From NCBI RefSeq assembly GCF_002214385.1, contig NZ_CP014855.1, forward strand, positions 1 to 64,000: DNA of 64,000 nt. Reading direction: 5' to 3'. Positions 15,860-23,411 of this stretch are shown here, piece after piece; the stretch's first letter is position 1; every line of letters begins with the position of its first letter. The position numbers were made by a program, and so were the translations under genes. The notes under the pieces were generated by a model. It did not search any database and was not told the origin of the DNA. It worked only from the letters and a program-made list of their open reading frames with translations. This stretch comes from Thermococcus gorgonarius (lineage in GTDB: Archaea > Methanobacteriota_B > Thermococci > Thermococcales > Thermococcaceae).

Positions 15860-16213
15860 TCACCACTTTTCCTCCGGGATTGCCTCTTTCTTTGCAGGGA
15901 TTATGCAGAGGAACTCCAGAGTTTCTCCCGTGGCTTTGTAACCGTGGGGTTCGTTGGGAGGTACGTAGAGAAAGTCCCCGGCCTTAACGTGGTGCTCTTC
16001 CTTCCCGTTGGTGATTATCCCCTCACCGCGGACGATGAATATCTCGTGCTCCCAGTCGTGCTGGTGTATCGGTATCTCCGAGCCCTTCTTCATGACGAAG
16101 TACCTCATGGCAAAGTTCTTGGCTCCCAGCTTCGGGTAAACCAGCCACCTGATGGTTACCCCTTCAAAGCCGGTATCTTCCTCGGGAACCTCCCTGTAGT
16201 TTCCAACGAGCAT
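15860..16213 (-). CDS. Cupin-domain protein
   Basis: The 117-residue protein is a single small cupin barrel. The two metal-binding motifs are visible: GSEIPIHQHDWEHEIFIV (two His, Glu and a further His) and VPPNEPHGY in the second motif. Such single-domain cupins bind iron, manganese or zinc and act as isomerases, dioxygenases or sugar sensors; the substrate is unknown here. GGTGATACC precedes the ATG, and GGTTTAAATACG at about 16241-16255 is its TATA box in the region shared with the divergent coiled-coil gene. The segment 15744-15859 downstream of the methylthiotransferase holds no gene I can support. Confidence 0.85.
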   Translation of the reverse strand: MLVGNYREVPEEDTGFEGVTIRWLVYPKLGAKNFAMRYFVMKKGSEIPIHQHDWEHEIFIVRGEGIITNGKEEHHVKAGDFLYVPPNEPHGYKATGETLEFLCIIPAKKEAIPEEKW

Positions 16214-16361
16214 GGTATCACCAGTGGAGTATTTGGGTTCTGCGTATTTAAACCAATCGAATCCCGCCTTGAATCCAAAAAGTTTTTATTTGCTTTTGCA
16301 ATCCCTCACCAGAAAGCTGATTTGAGAGAGCTGTTCTAAAAAGAGGAGAGGGGTAAGAGCA

Positions 16362-17267
16362 ATGCCAACGGTCAAAGTGGATCCAGAAGAGATAAAGAGG
16401 ATCAAGAGAGAATTGGAGGCCCTGGAGAAGGAAAGAAATGAAATCCGGGCCAAACTCGACGAGCTTGAAAAAGAACTTCAGAGCTGGATTCAGAAGAGGG
16501 ACGAGAAGAACAAGGAAGTGCAGCAGCTCAGGCAGAAGGCCAGAGAATATAAGGCCAAGAGGGATGAAATCAATGAGCAGATAAAGCAGCTCAAGAAGAA
16601 TCGTGAGGAGATCAACGCAAAGCTCGACCTTCTCTACCAGGAGATACTCGAGTACAGAACAAAGAGGGATGAGTACAACCAGCTCAGAAGACTGAAGATG
16701 CCCGCAGAGAAGATACAGGAGAGAATAGAGAAGCTTGAGTGGGAGCTCCAGACCAACCCGAACATAACCCCTGAGAGGGAGAAGCAGATCGTTGACCAGA
16801 TACAGGTTCTCGCAACTGAGCTTGAGATAATCCAGCAGGCCGACCGCTTTCACAAGAAACTCGTTGAGACGAGGAAGAAAGTGGATCAGCTTAAGAAGGC
16901 GAGGAAGGCGATAAGCCTTGAGATACAGAAGTTGGCGAACCAGAGCCAGCAGTTCCACGAGCTGATGATAAAGAGCTTTAATCAAGCAGATGAGGTTAAG
17001 AAGGAGGCCGATGAGTACCACCAGAAGGTAGTCGAACTGCGCGATAAGGTTCGCGAAGTCAGAAACCAGCTCAGGGAGATCGAGAGGAAGATACGGGAGT
17101 ACGACGAGAAGCACAAGGAGCTAATTGCCTACCGCCTCGTCGCCAAGATGAGGGCCAAGAAGGACAGCAGCTTCGAGAAGGCAGTTGAAGCACTTGAGAA
17201 GTTCAAGCGCGGTGAGAAGCTTACGCTGGACGAGCTCCTGCTCCTCCAGAGGTACAACCTCGTCTGA
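16362..17267 (+). CDS. Coiled-coil protein, COG1340-like
   Basis: The 301-residue protein is nearly all charged heptad repeats (Lys, Glu, Arg, Leu), with only brief interruptions around LKMPAEK and TNPNITPEREK. It has no membrane segment and no recognisable catalytic domain. It fits the archaeal COG1340 group of long coiled-coil proteins, for which structural or scaffolding roles are guessed but not shown. The C-terminal 45 residues (FEKAVEALEKFKRGEKLTLDELLLLQ) look like a small helical hairpin seen at the end of the family. GGAGAGGGG precedes the ATG, and GTTTTTATTTGC about 80 bases upstream is a possible TATA box. The stop is nine bases before arcS, suggesting cotranscription. Confidence 0.8.
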   Translation: MPTVKVDPEEIKRIKRELEALEKERNEIRAKLDELEKELQSWIQKRDEKNKEVQQLRQKAREYKAKRDEINEQIKQLKKNREEINAKLDLLYQEILEYRTKRDEYNQLRRLKMPAEKIQERIEKLEWELQTNPNITPEREKQIVDQIQVLATELEIIQQADRFHKKLVETRKKVDQLKKARKAISLEIQKLANQSQQFHELMIKSFNQADEVKKEADEYHQKVVELRDKVREVRNQLREIERKIREYDEKHKELIAYRLVAKMRAKKDSSFEKAVEALEKFKRGEKLTLDELLLLQRYNLV

Positions 17268-17276
17268 GGTCTCGCC

Positions 17277-18983
17277 ATGGAGATCCTTAAACACGAAGGC
17301 CCGGGAAGGATTGGGTTAGTTCGCATAGGGGATTATTCATTCAGAACGCCTGCCTTGGCAGGGATAGACTTCACTCTCTCCCCCTTCAACTCCTTCTTCC
17401 ACCCTGACGGGCTCGGTGACTATGACTTCAACCTGGCTCCGTCAATACCCCTCGGCTTCTACACGCCCGGGGAGGTCATTGAAAAGGCCATCGGCAGGCT
17501 CTGGAGCGTAAACTACGAGGGCTTCAACGCCTTCTACCTGCCAGCTTTGAGGAGAACCGAGTATTTGGGAGAGTTCTTCAAGATAATCGAGAGGTACGGC
17601 TTTGAGGCGGTTTACCTCGGCAACTCGAAGATTTTAATCAAGGAGTACCGCTACTTCGTTAAAATCCTGCGCGAGCTCCGCGAGAGGTTCCCCAACGTCA
17701 TGATAATAGCCGATTTGGAACCCTTCTTCTATCCTCTGGCCGTTTACCTTGGAGTTGATGCATTCGATACGCGCTCGCTAAAGCTCTACGACTTTGAGGG
17801 CAAAGGCTTCACCCAGTTCAGCCCCTTCCTCTGGGGCAAAGAGCCGAACTCCCTCGACTTCGCGAGGGAAACCATTCTACTCGTTAGAAAAGCCCTCGAA
17901 GAGGGAAAGCTCCGCTACCTTGTTGAGAACTTCTTCCACACCCAGTATCACGCGGGAATCCTCCGCATAGCGGATTTGGAGCACGCAGATTACCTTGAAA
18001 AGTACACGCCGATTCAGAAGGAGACCGTCTACTTCATAAGCGACGCCTCGATAAGGAGGCCGGAAGTAAAGCGCTGGCACTCCCGCGTTATCGAGCGCTT
18101 TGTTCCACCCAAAAACACCGAGCTGGTGCTCCTCTTCCCCTGCTCAGCTAAAAAGCCCTACTCATTCTCCCGCTCCCACACCCTCTACAGGAAAGCTATG
18201 AAAGAGGCCCTCGGCTCTGGAATAAGCAAAGTCCACGAGCTTATACTAACTTCTCCCTTCGGCGTCGTTCCAAGGGAGTGGGAGTGGTTAGCTAAATACG
18301 ACATAGTAGTCACCGGCCACTGGGGCGAGGAGGAGATAAAGCCGGCCGCTGAACTGCTCGCCAAGACCCTCGAAAAGTACCCGAAGGACGTGCCCATCAT
18401 AGCTCACCTCGATGAGGCCTACGTGGAGATAGCCAGGCTCGCCTCGGAGATGACGGGAAGGGAAATAATCTTCACGGAAGTGAAGAACGGCACGACGAGC
18501 AGGGAGAGCCTGGACTCCCTCACCGAGACTCTGAAGGAGTTCCAGCTTGAGGGAACAAAGGAGGACAGAACCTACCGCTACTTCGAGAACATAAGGAAGG
18601 TCTTTGACTTCTACTTTGGAGCTGGTGCAGGAGAGGCAGTTCTTCCAGAAAACGGTCAGGTCAAGGGCTCGAAGATGCTCCGCCTCTTCGTTGACAACCA
18701 GCAGACAGGAACCTTCAGGGAAGGAGTTATAAGCGTCACGCCCTTCGGAATGCAGAGGATTTACGATAAGCTTAGGGCCTACTGGGTGAAGATAGACTTC
18801 GACCTCCGCGGTGACGTTTTTGCCGTCGGTGTGAACGAGGCCGATGAAAGGATAAGGCCCGACGACATAGTCGGCGTTGTGAGGGACGAGAAGGTTGTCG
18901 GCGTAGGAAAGGCCGTCCTCGCTGGAGAGGAGATGGTCAAGGCCAAGAAGGGCGTCGCGGTTAAGGTGAGGAAGAGGGCTTAA
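17277..18983 (+). CDS. arcS: Archaeosine synthase ArcS
   Basis: The 568-residue protein is the ArcS type of TGT paralogue. A TGT-like (beta/alpha)8 domain fills the first 250 residues, the ArcS-specific PCSAKKPYSFSRSH element lies near residues 288-301, and a C-terminal PUA domain (about 495-565, MLRLFVDNQQTGTFREG onward) binds tRNA. ArcS converts preQ0 at position 15 of tRNA toward archaeosine; in Thermococcus it attaches lysine, and a radical-SAM partner, RaSEA, completes the reaction. No RaSEA gene lies next to it in the window. ATG 17277 follows the coiled-coil gene by nine bases with GAGGTC ahead of it. Archaeosine stabilises the tRNA core at high temperature. Confidence 0.93.
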   Translation: MEILKHEGPGRIGLVRIGDYSFRTPALAGIDFTLSPFNSFFHPDGLGDYDFNLAPSIPLGFYTPGEVIEKAIGRLWSVNYEGFNAFYLPALRRTEYLGEFFKIIERYGFEAVYLGNSKILIKEYRYFVKILRELRERFPNVMIIADLEPFFYPLAVYLGVDAFDTRSLKLYDFEGKGFTQFSPFLWGKEPNSLDFARETILLVRKALEEGKLRYLVENFFHTQYHAGILRIADLEHADYLEKYTPIQKETVYFISDASIRRPEVKRWHSRVIERFVPPKNTELVLLFPCSAKKPYSFSRSHTLYRKAMKEALGSGISKVHELILTSPFGVVPREWEWLAKYDIVVTGHWGEEEIKPAAELLAKTLEKYPKDVPIIAHLDEAYVEIARLASEMTGREIIFTEVKNGTTSRESLDSLTETLKEFQLEGTKEDRTYRYFENIRKVFDFYFGAGAGEAVLPENGQVKGSKMLRLFVDNQQTGTFREGVISVTPFGMQRIYDKLRAYWVKIDFDLRGDVFAVGVNEADERIRPDDIVGVVRDEKVVGVGKAVLAGEEMVKAKKGVAVKVRKRA

Positions 18984-19013
18984 AATTTTAAAGACTCTCT
19001 TCCATTCTTCTAC

Positions 19014-19307
19014 ATGCCCAAGCACTTCCGCAAAGGCGTCAAGAGGGAGCACCACTTTCTCAAGAGGCTTGAGAAACCGCTCGAAGAGATAGCCCGGATT
19101 CCAGGGGTCAAGAAGGTCATCCCGGGCAGGATATACGCGAGCGATTCCAGGGGCTTCGAGATAAAGGTGACGAGGGAAACCCAGACCGGCCTAAAGCTCG
19201 TCGCCAAGAGCGATGGGAGCGTTCAGGAGGTCTTTCTGGTCGTTGATAAGGCCGACAGGGGAAGGGTTTGGGAGGAAATTGAGAAGCTTTTTGGATCGGG
19301 TGATTGA
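19014..19307 (+). CDS. DUF2103-family small protein
   Basis: The 97-residue basic protein begins MPKHFRKGVKREHHFLKRLE and contains IPGVKKVIPGRIY and SDSRGFEIKVTRETQTGLKL, the pattern of the archaeal DUF2103 family (often called a predicted metal-binding protein). The mix of one N-terminal helix and a beta sheet with many basic side chains would suit nucleic-acid contact, but function is unknown. TTTTAAAG at about 18985-18992, 22 bases before the ATG, and the absence of a ribosome binding site suggest a leaderless transcript. It lies directly after arcS on the same strand. Confidence 0.8.
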   Translation: MPKHFRKGVKREHHFLKRLEKPLEEIARIPGVKKVIPGRIYASDSRGFEIKVTRETQTGLKLVAKSDGSVQEVFLVVDKADRGRVWEEIEKLFGSGD

Positions 19308-19499
19308 ATTTTGCAAGAAAGCCTGGGCTTTTGCTGGGACTTAGGATTTTTGCTATGCACCCGATGAGTTTGAGGGGAAGAAGCGGGTGGATTGTGAGGG
19401 TAAGAGCATCCTTGTATGTGCTGTTGGAATCCAAAAATTCTTCTGCTAAATAGAAATCCTTTTAAGTCGTATGATCTAAAATTCTATGGTGGTGCCGTA

Positions 19500-19646
19500 A
19501 TGTCCATGCAGAAACTCATCCGGGGACTTGTGCGTGTCCACGCTGGCTTTGCCGTTGTCCGGATACGTTCACTGGGGATAACATGGCCCAAGAAATGGAA
19601 TGTCGACCTTCTGGAAAAGTTTATGAAGAAAACCGGCGAGGATTGA
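19500..19646 (+). CDS. Small basic protein of unknown function (48 residues)
   Basis: A 48-codon frame starts at ATG 19500 behind a strong GGTGGTG ribosome binding site (19488-19494), with CCTTTTAAG at about 19458-19466 as TATA box. The product has a basic amphipathic start (MSMQKLIRGLVRVHAGFAVV) and a KKW-containing tail. No family is recognised. The good translation signals and promoter argue for a real small gene; the short length keeps confidence moderate. The stretch 19308-19499 before it shows nothing else I can support. Confidence 0.5.
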   Translation: MSMQKLIRGLVRVHAGFAVVRIRSLGITWPKKWNVDLLEKFMKKTGED

Positions 19647-19734
19647 GAATTCGATCTTTAGCAGTCTCTATTTTTCGAGCTCCAGAACGATCCAGTGTCT
19701 GTCTCCTTTCAGCTTCATCGAGACCCCGTTAGAC

Positions 19735-20373
19735 TCACTCCAGTTCCCTCTTCCCCTCAAAGAACTCGATTAATTCCTCGTCGCTTATCTCCTCATCTGC
19801 ATCTGTGTAGCCCAGCTCCCTCTTCTGGAGCTCTATCAGTCCCGGCGTGAGCAGAAGCTTTCCGTTCAGCTTCGGCACGGCGTAGTGGAGCGTTATCTCG
19901 CTGAATTCGTCGAGCTTTATCGTTAGGTTCTCCTCGTACTCGATTTCCTCCAGCCTTTTTCCATCCGCTATGAGCTTCGCCACTATTGAGGCGCCATCTA
20001 TCGAGTACTGCGGTTTTCCTATGTGCCTGACTCTAACGCCCTCCATTTTGGAGGTTATGAACTCCTTCGTTCTGCCCCTTGGAACGGTATCGCCGAGGAT
20101 TCCGCCGACGACTATAATTGTGTCATCGTCGATGTCCTCGGGCTTGAGCTCCTCCTCCGCCTGAAGGTCGAGGACGATTATCTTCGAGCGGTCGAAGGGG
20201 AACCTCGTTACGCTCTCAGTTAAAACGCTCCCGAGCTTGGCCAGTTTCTCCCTCTCGTCCTCGCGGACGTTGGTGAAAATAAGCTTCTCCTTCCACCACT
20301 CTGCCACGTGGCTGTACTCAAGCCAGAGCCAGTCGCTTATCTCTTCGAGGTGCTCTATCACGAGGTACGGCAT
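19735..20373 (-). CDS. SPOUT-class methyltransferase, DUF431/Sfm1-like
   Basis: The 212-residue protein matches COG2428/DUF431. This SPOUT-fold group includes yeast Sfm1, which methylates an arginine of ribosomal protein uS3. Family elements are the N-terminal LVIEHLEEISDWLWLEY, DRSKIIVLDLQAEEEL, and the glycine-rich knot region VVGGILGDTVPRGRTKE, where S-adenosylmethionine binds. An arginine methylase role on a ribosomal protein is therefore plausible; older annotations call it an RNA methylase. ATG 20373 is chosen with GGTGAG four bases ahead; the upstream TTG is less likely. The acidic C-terminal tail (ADEEISDEELIEFFEGK) is unusual for an RNA-binding protein. Confidence 0.8.
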   Translation of the reverse strand: MPYLVIEHLEEISDWLWLEYSHVAEWWKEKLIFTNVREDEREKLAKLGSVLTESVTRFPFDRSKIIVLDLQAEEELKPEDIDDDTIIVVGGILGDTVPRGRTKEFITSKMEGVRVRHIGKPQYSIDGASIVAKLIADGKRLEEIEYEENLTIKLDEFSEITLHYAVPKLNGKLLLTPGLIELQKRELGYTDADEEISDEELIEFFEGKRELE

Positions 20374-20412
20374 TCTCTCACCCAAAGTTGTGTGGGAGAG
20401 GAAATTAAAAGC

Positions 20413-22617
20413 CTAACCCCTCCTCTTGAGGAGGGGCAGAAGGGCTATAAGAAGAACCGAGCTCGGGCCGCAGATTCCGCCCTTCTGGCCGGTGGTAGTG
20501 GTGCTTGAACCCGAACTTGAGCTTGGGCTGCTGGAACTGCTGGTCGTATCGGGGGCAGTTGTTGCCGATGTGGTAGTGGTTGTTGGCCTTGGAAGCGGTC
20601 CTGGCTCAAGCACAGCTGTCCAGTTGGCCACCCCGTGGTAAACTTTTCCGGTAGATGTCAGCCTTTCCCACGGGAGGCCGTCTAAGATCTCGACCTCGAA
20701 TGGAACACCTTTGGGTAATGGAACAACCGTGAAGTAGTAGCCAGTTGAGGACTTTATTAGAGGCCTGGGTTCGGCAAGCTCTGGGGTGTTGCCCCTTATC
20801 CACAGGTATCCCTGGAGATTGTCTCCTTTTATGGCCACCAGGACGGGTATAACGTCTTTTCTATAATGGCGGAGTTTCACGTGGTTGCTCTCTCCGTAGT
20901 TGCTCTTTATGTAAACGTCAATCCAGGGGGAGCTTGTTTCCACTTCGGGAACCCTGAAGATTACCAGGTCATCGCTCCAGTTGACGACCTGTGCCTCCTT
21001 TCCACCCACTATTACCTTGCCAGTCTTTCCAAAGGATACCCCTGCCAGCGCCACCAGGTTTCCGGGCTGGGCTGAGTAGGGTGTTATTGAGCCTATTAGT
21101 GGCTTTTTCTGAACGCCTTCCCTGTGGAACACGAGAACGCTGTCTTTGGGAGCGTAAAAGATGGCGTTTCCATCTTTTACAGTCATGTTTATTCCGTTTA
21201 TCACGTCCGTGTAGGTTCCATCTTCCCAGTCAAGCGATAGGCTTAGGTTTTTGTCATCTCCTTTGTTGACCACAACTATGATGCTATGGTTCCCGAAGTC
21301 CCTCCTGAAGACCCACAGGGAGTACTCCGCGTGAACGGTCTTGAAGTCCCCATAGGCGAGGGCATCGTTCTGCTTCCTGAGCTCTGCCAGGGTTCTTATT
21401 ATCCTGGCGGCCTCTGTTGTGTTGTTGAAGACCATCATGGGTCTGTTGTAGGGGTCGCCTTTGCCGTCCTTGCTGACGAGATAGCTCTCGTCGCCGTAGT
21501 AAATGACAGGGATCCCCGGAAGGGTCATAGTTAGTGCCAGGGCCATGTGGAAGCGGTTTTTGTTTGAATTCATGTTGAGAAACCTGACAAGGTCGTGGCT
21601 GTCGAGGAAGTTTACGGCCTTGTTTGGATAGACGAAGGTTGAGTAGTACTCTTCCAGGTCCCTGGCCAGGCTTTCGAAGCTTCCACCGTAGGCGAACGTG
21701 TTTGCTATTTCATCCCTTATCGGAATGCTGAGGAGTGAAGTAACGTTCGAGTACTGGTAGAAGAAGTAGAGGTCGTCGGTTCTGCTTGGATCCCTGTTGT
21801 AGTATTCCCCGTAGATGAAGAGCGGAACGCTGGAGTGAGAGTAGAGGTCGAGGTAGAAGGTTTCTAGCCAGCCCAGATCCATGTGCTTTACGGCGTCAAT
21901 CCTGAAGCCACAGGCGCCTGCCTTGACGAAGAGTTCCGCCCCTTCCTTCAGGTAGCTGTCCACGAATGGGTTGTGCTGGTTGAAATCCGCCAGGTCGTAG
22001 AGGTTGGCATATTTAAGCTGAAACCCAAACCACTCGCTTATACCTCCGTTGTGATGGTAGATGTACTCTCTGCTCCCGGTGTAGGGGTTTATAACGGCCT
22101 TCTCTGCGTCGTGGAGGTAGTCGGTAATTAGAGTTCCATTGTCGTAAAGCTTTCCAAACTCGCCCGCACTGGCCGGATTTGAATGGTTCGGGACGTAGTC
22201 AACTATTATGCACATCCCCCTCTTCTCTGCCTCTTCAACGAGCTTTCTGAACGTCTCCCATGTTCCGAAGTGCTCCTCTATTCTCTTGAAGTCCCTGGGC
22301 CAGTAGCCGTGATAGGGGGCCGAGCCGTAAGCTAGGGTGTTGATGTTGTCGTTGATTGGGGATACCCATACTTCAGTTATACCGAGGCTCTTTATGTAGT
22401 CGAGCTTTTCGATGAGCCCTTCCAGGTCGCCGCCCCAGTACATCCTGTAATTGGAATGGTCTGGATCGTAAAACGGCCCGTTGTTGCTCGTGTTCCCATC
22501 GTAGAACCTGTCGACCATCACCTGGTAGATGACGCTCTTCTCCGGAACGTGAAAGCTCGTCGCTCCCGCCTGGGGGAGCAGGAGCGCTAGGACGAATAGA
22601 ACCCACAGCCTTCTCAA
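20413..22617 (-). CDS. Secreted GH13 cyclodextrin glucanotransferase-type enzyme with CGP-CTERM
   Basis: The 734-residue protein has a signal peptide (residues 1-19), a GH13 (beta/alpha)8 domain, an IPT/TIG-like domain (from about residue 505), a short CBM20-like starch-binding region, a Thr/Ser-rich linker and a C-terminal GICGP-plus-hydrophobic-helix tail, the Thermococcaceae CGP-CTERM anchor. Catalytic residues line up as Asp241 (GFRIDAVKH), Glu271 (IYGEYY) and Asp342 (LDSHD). Tyr203, before NLYDLAD, occupies the central aromatic position that distinguishes cyclodextrin glucanotransferases from plain amylases. The enzyme would act outside the cell on starch. It starts at TTG 22617 behind GGTGATC, which is also half of a TGM operator. 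Confidence 0.9.
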   Translation of the reverse strand: MRRLWVLFVLALLLPQAGATSFHVPEKSVIYQVMVDRFYDGNTSNNGPFYDPDHSNYRMYWGGDLEGLIEKLDYIKSLGITEVWVSPINDNINTLAYGSAPYHGYWPRDFKRIEEHFGTWETFRKLVEEAEKRGMCIIVDYVPNHSNPASAGEFGKLYDNGTLITDYLHDAEKAVINPYTGSREYIYHHNGGISEWFGFQLKYANLYDLADFNQHNPFVDSYLKEGAELFVKAGACGFRIDAVKHMDLGWLETFYLDLYSHSSVPLFIYGEYYNRDPSRTDDLYFFYQYSNVTSLLSIPIRDEIANTFAYGGSFESLARDLEEYYSTFVYPNKAVNFLDSHDLVRFLNMNSNKNRFHMALALTMTLPGIPVIYYGDESYLVSKDGKGDPYNRPMMVFNNTTEAARIIRTLAELRKQNDALAYGDFKTVHAEYSLWVFRRDFGNHSIIVVVNKGDDKNLSLSLDWEDGTYTDVINGINMTVKDGNAIFYAPKDSVLVFHREGVQKKPLIGSITPYSAQPGNLVALAGVSFGKTGKVIVGGKEAQVVNWSDDLVIFRVPEVETSSPWIDVYIKSNYGESNHVKLRHYRKDVIPVLVAIKGDNLQGYLWIRGNTPELAEPRPLIKSSTGYYFTVVPLPKGVPFEVEILDGLPWERLTSTGKVYHGVANWTAVLEPGPLPRPTTTTTSATTAPDTTSSSSSPSSSSGSSTTTTGQKGGICGPSSVLLIALLPLLKRRG

Positions 22618-22621
22618 CTAC

Positions 22622-22638
22622 GATCACCGGGAGTGATA
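22622..22638 (-). promoter_or_regulatory. Thermococcales Glycolytic Motif, one mismatch
   Basis: On the minus strand this reads TATCAC-N5-GTGATC, differing from the TGM consensus only in the last base. It lies between a TATA-like GGTTTTTAG (about 22651-22660) and the TTG start, so a bound Tgr/TrmBL1 would block both transcription and access to the ribosome binding site. Confidence 0.75.
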
Positions 22639-22658
22639 AAACCGAATGACTAAAAACC

Positions 22659-23324
22659 TTAGTCCCTGAGCCAATCAATGATGTCCATAACACCCATCGA
22701 GTACTTCTTCCTCATCAGCTCTGGATTGGCTGCCTTTATGACTTGGAGTGACAGGTTCTCTCCTTCAAGATCCAGCATGGCCAGTGTGGTGGCGATCTCC
22801 TCGAACTCCCTCAAGAAGCCCGGGTTGAGGTGGTCTAGGACGGTTTTGTTAACCAGATAAAGGGCTATCCTTGACTGATCTCCCACGAATGAGGAGAGCG
22901 ATGTTAGTAGGGACAGGGTTTCCCTCTGATTAAGGACATAGGCGAGCTTGTGAATTCCGACTACAGGATTTATGTGGTTGCCAGTTCCCCCTATCGCCAT
23001 GTCCCTTACACGGGAGTAGTGACCGAGGGGAGCTGAATATTTGTCCACCTCCAGTTTTCCAACGACGGTCCCCTCGGTGAACCTGCCACCGCCTATCTTG
23101 ATAACCCTTGCCTCTGGAAGGTCCACGCCCATAAGCCTTAACTTCGTGGCAAACTGGGGGTAAGTGTCTAAGACATCGTCTACAAGGGTATCGAGGCCAC
23201 TCTCTTCTGCGTATTTTACAATGAGGCCGAAGAAGAGTTCCGGATAGGAGCGGGGATCGTACTCTATGAGAACAGTCTCCCCGAACTTCAACTTCTGAAA
23301 GAATTCGAGGAGTGTTCCGTTCAT
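22659..23324 (-). CDS. DUF257 family protein (paralogue 2)
   Basis: The 221-residue protein is a second DUF257 member, sharing with the copy at 12112 the opening LKFGETVLIEYD, the DDVLDTYPQF segment and RLMGVDLPEARVIKIGG. Identity is low beyond these blocks, so the duplication is old. No catalytic motif is evident and the function is unknown. It lies 41 bases upstream of the secreted GH13 gene on the same strand, with that gene's TATA box and TGM partly in the gap. ATG 23324 follows GGTGGG. An AT-rich stretch at about 23352-23366 can serve as TATA box for both this gene and the divergent tldD. Confidence 0.85.
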   Translation of the reverse strand: MNGTLLEFFQKLKFGETVLIEYDPRSYPELFFGLIVKYAEESGLDTLVDDVLDTYPQFATKLRLMGVDLPEARVIKIGGGRFTEGTVVGKLEVDKYSAPLGHYSRVRDMAIGGTGNHINPVVGIHKLAYVLNQRETLSLLTSLSSFVGDQSRIALYLVNKTVLDHLNPGFLREFEEIATTLAMLDLEGENLSLQVIKAANPELMRKKYSMGVMDIIDWLRD

Positions 23325-23411
23325 TTTACCCACCGTAGGATGTCTGTGTACACAACATTTATTAAGGTTTTCTTTTGAGTCTCCTTCGTGGTTTTCTTCC
23401 GGGGTGGTGAG

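Noticed and set aside
16248-17114. 288-codon leucine-rich minus-strand frame opposite the coiled-coil gene
   Set aside because: The leucines are the complement of Lys/Glu/Gln codons in the coiled-coil gene; it only mimics a membrane protein.
19660-19734. Minus-strand frame ending MKLKGDRHWIVLELEK just after the SPOUT methylase gene
   Set aside because: It is protein-like and open into the methylase coding region in another frame, but has no ribosome binding site and only about 16 codons from its ATG. Too little to call a gene or a frameshifted tail.
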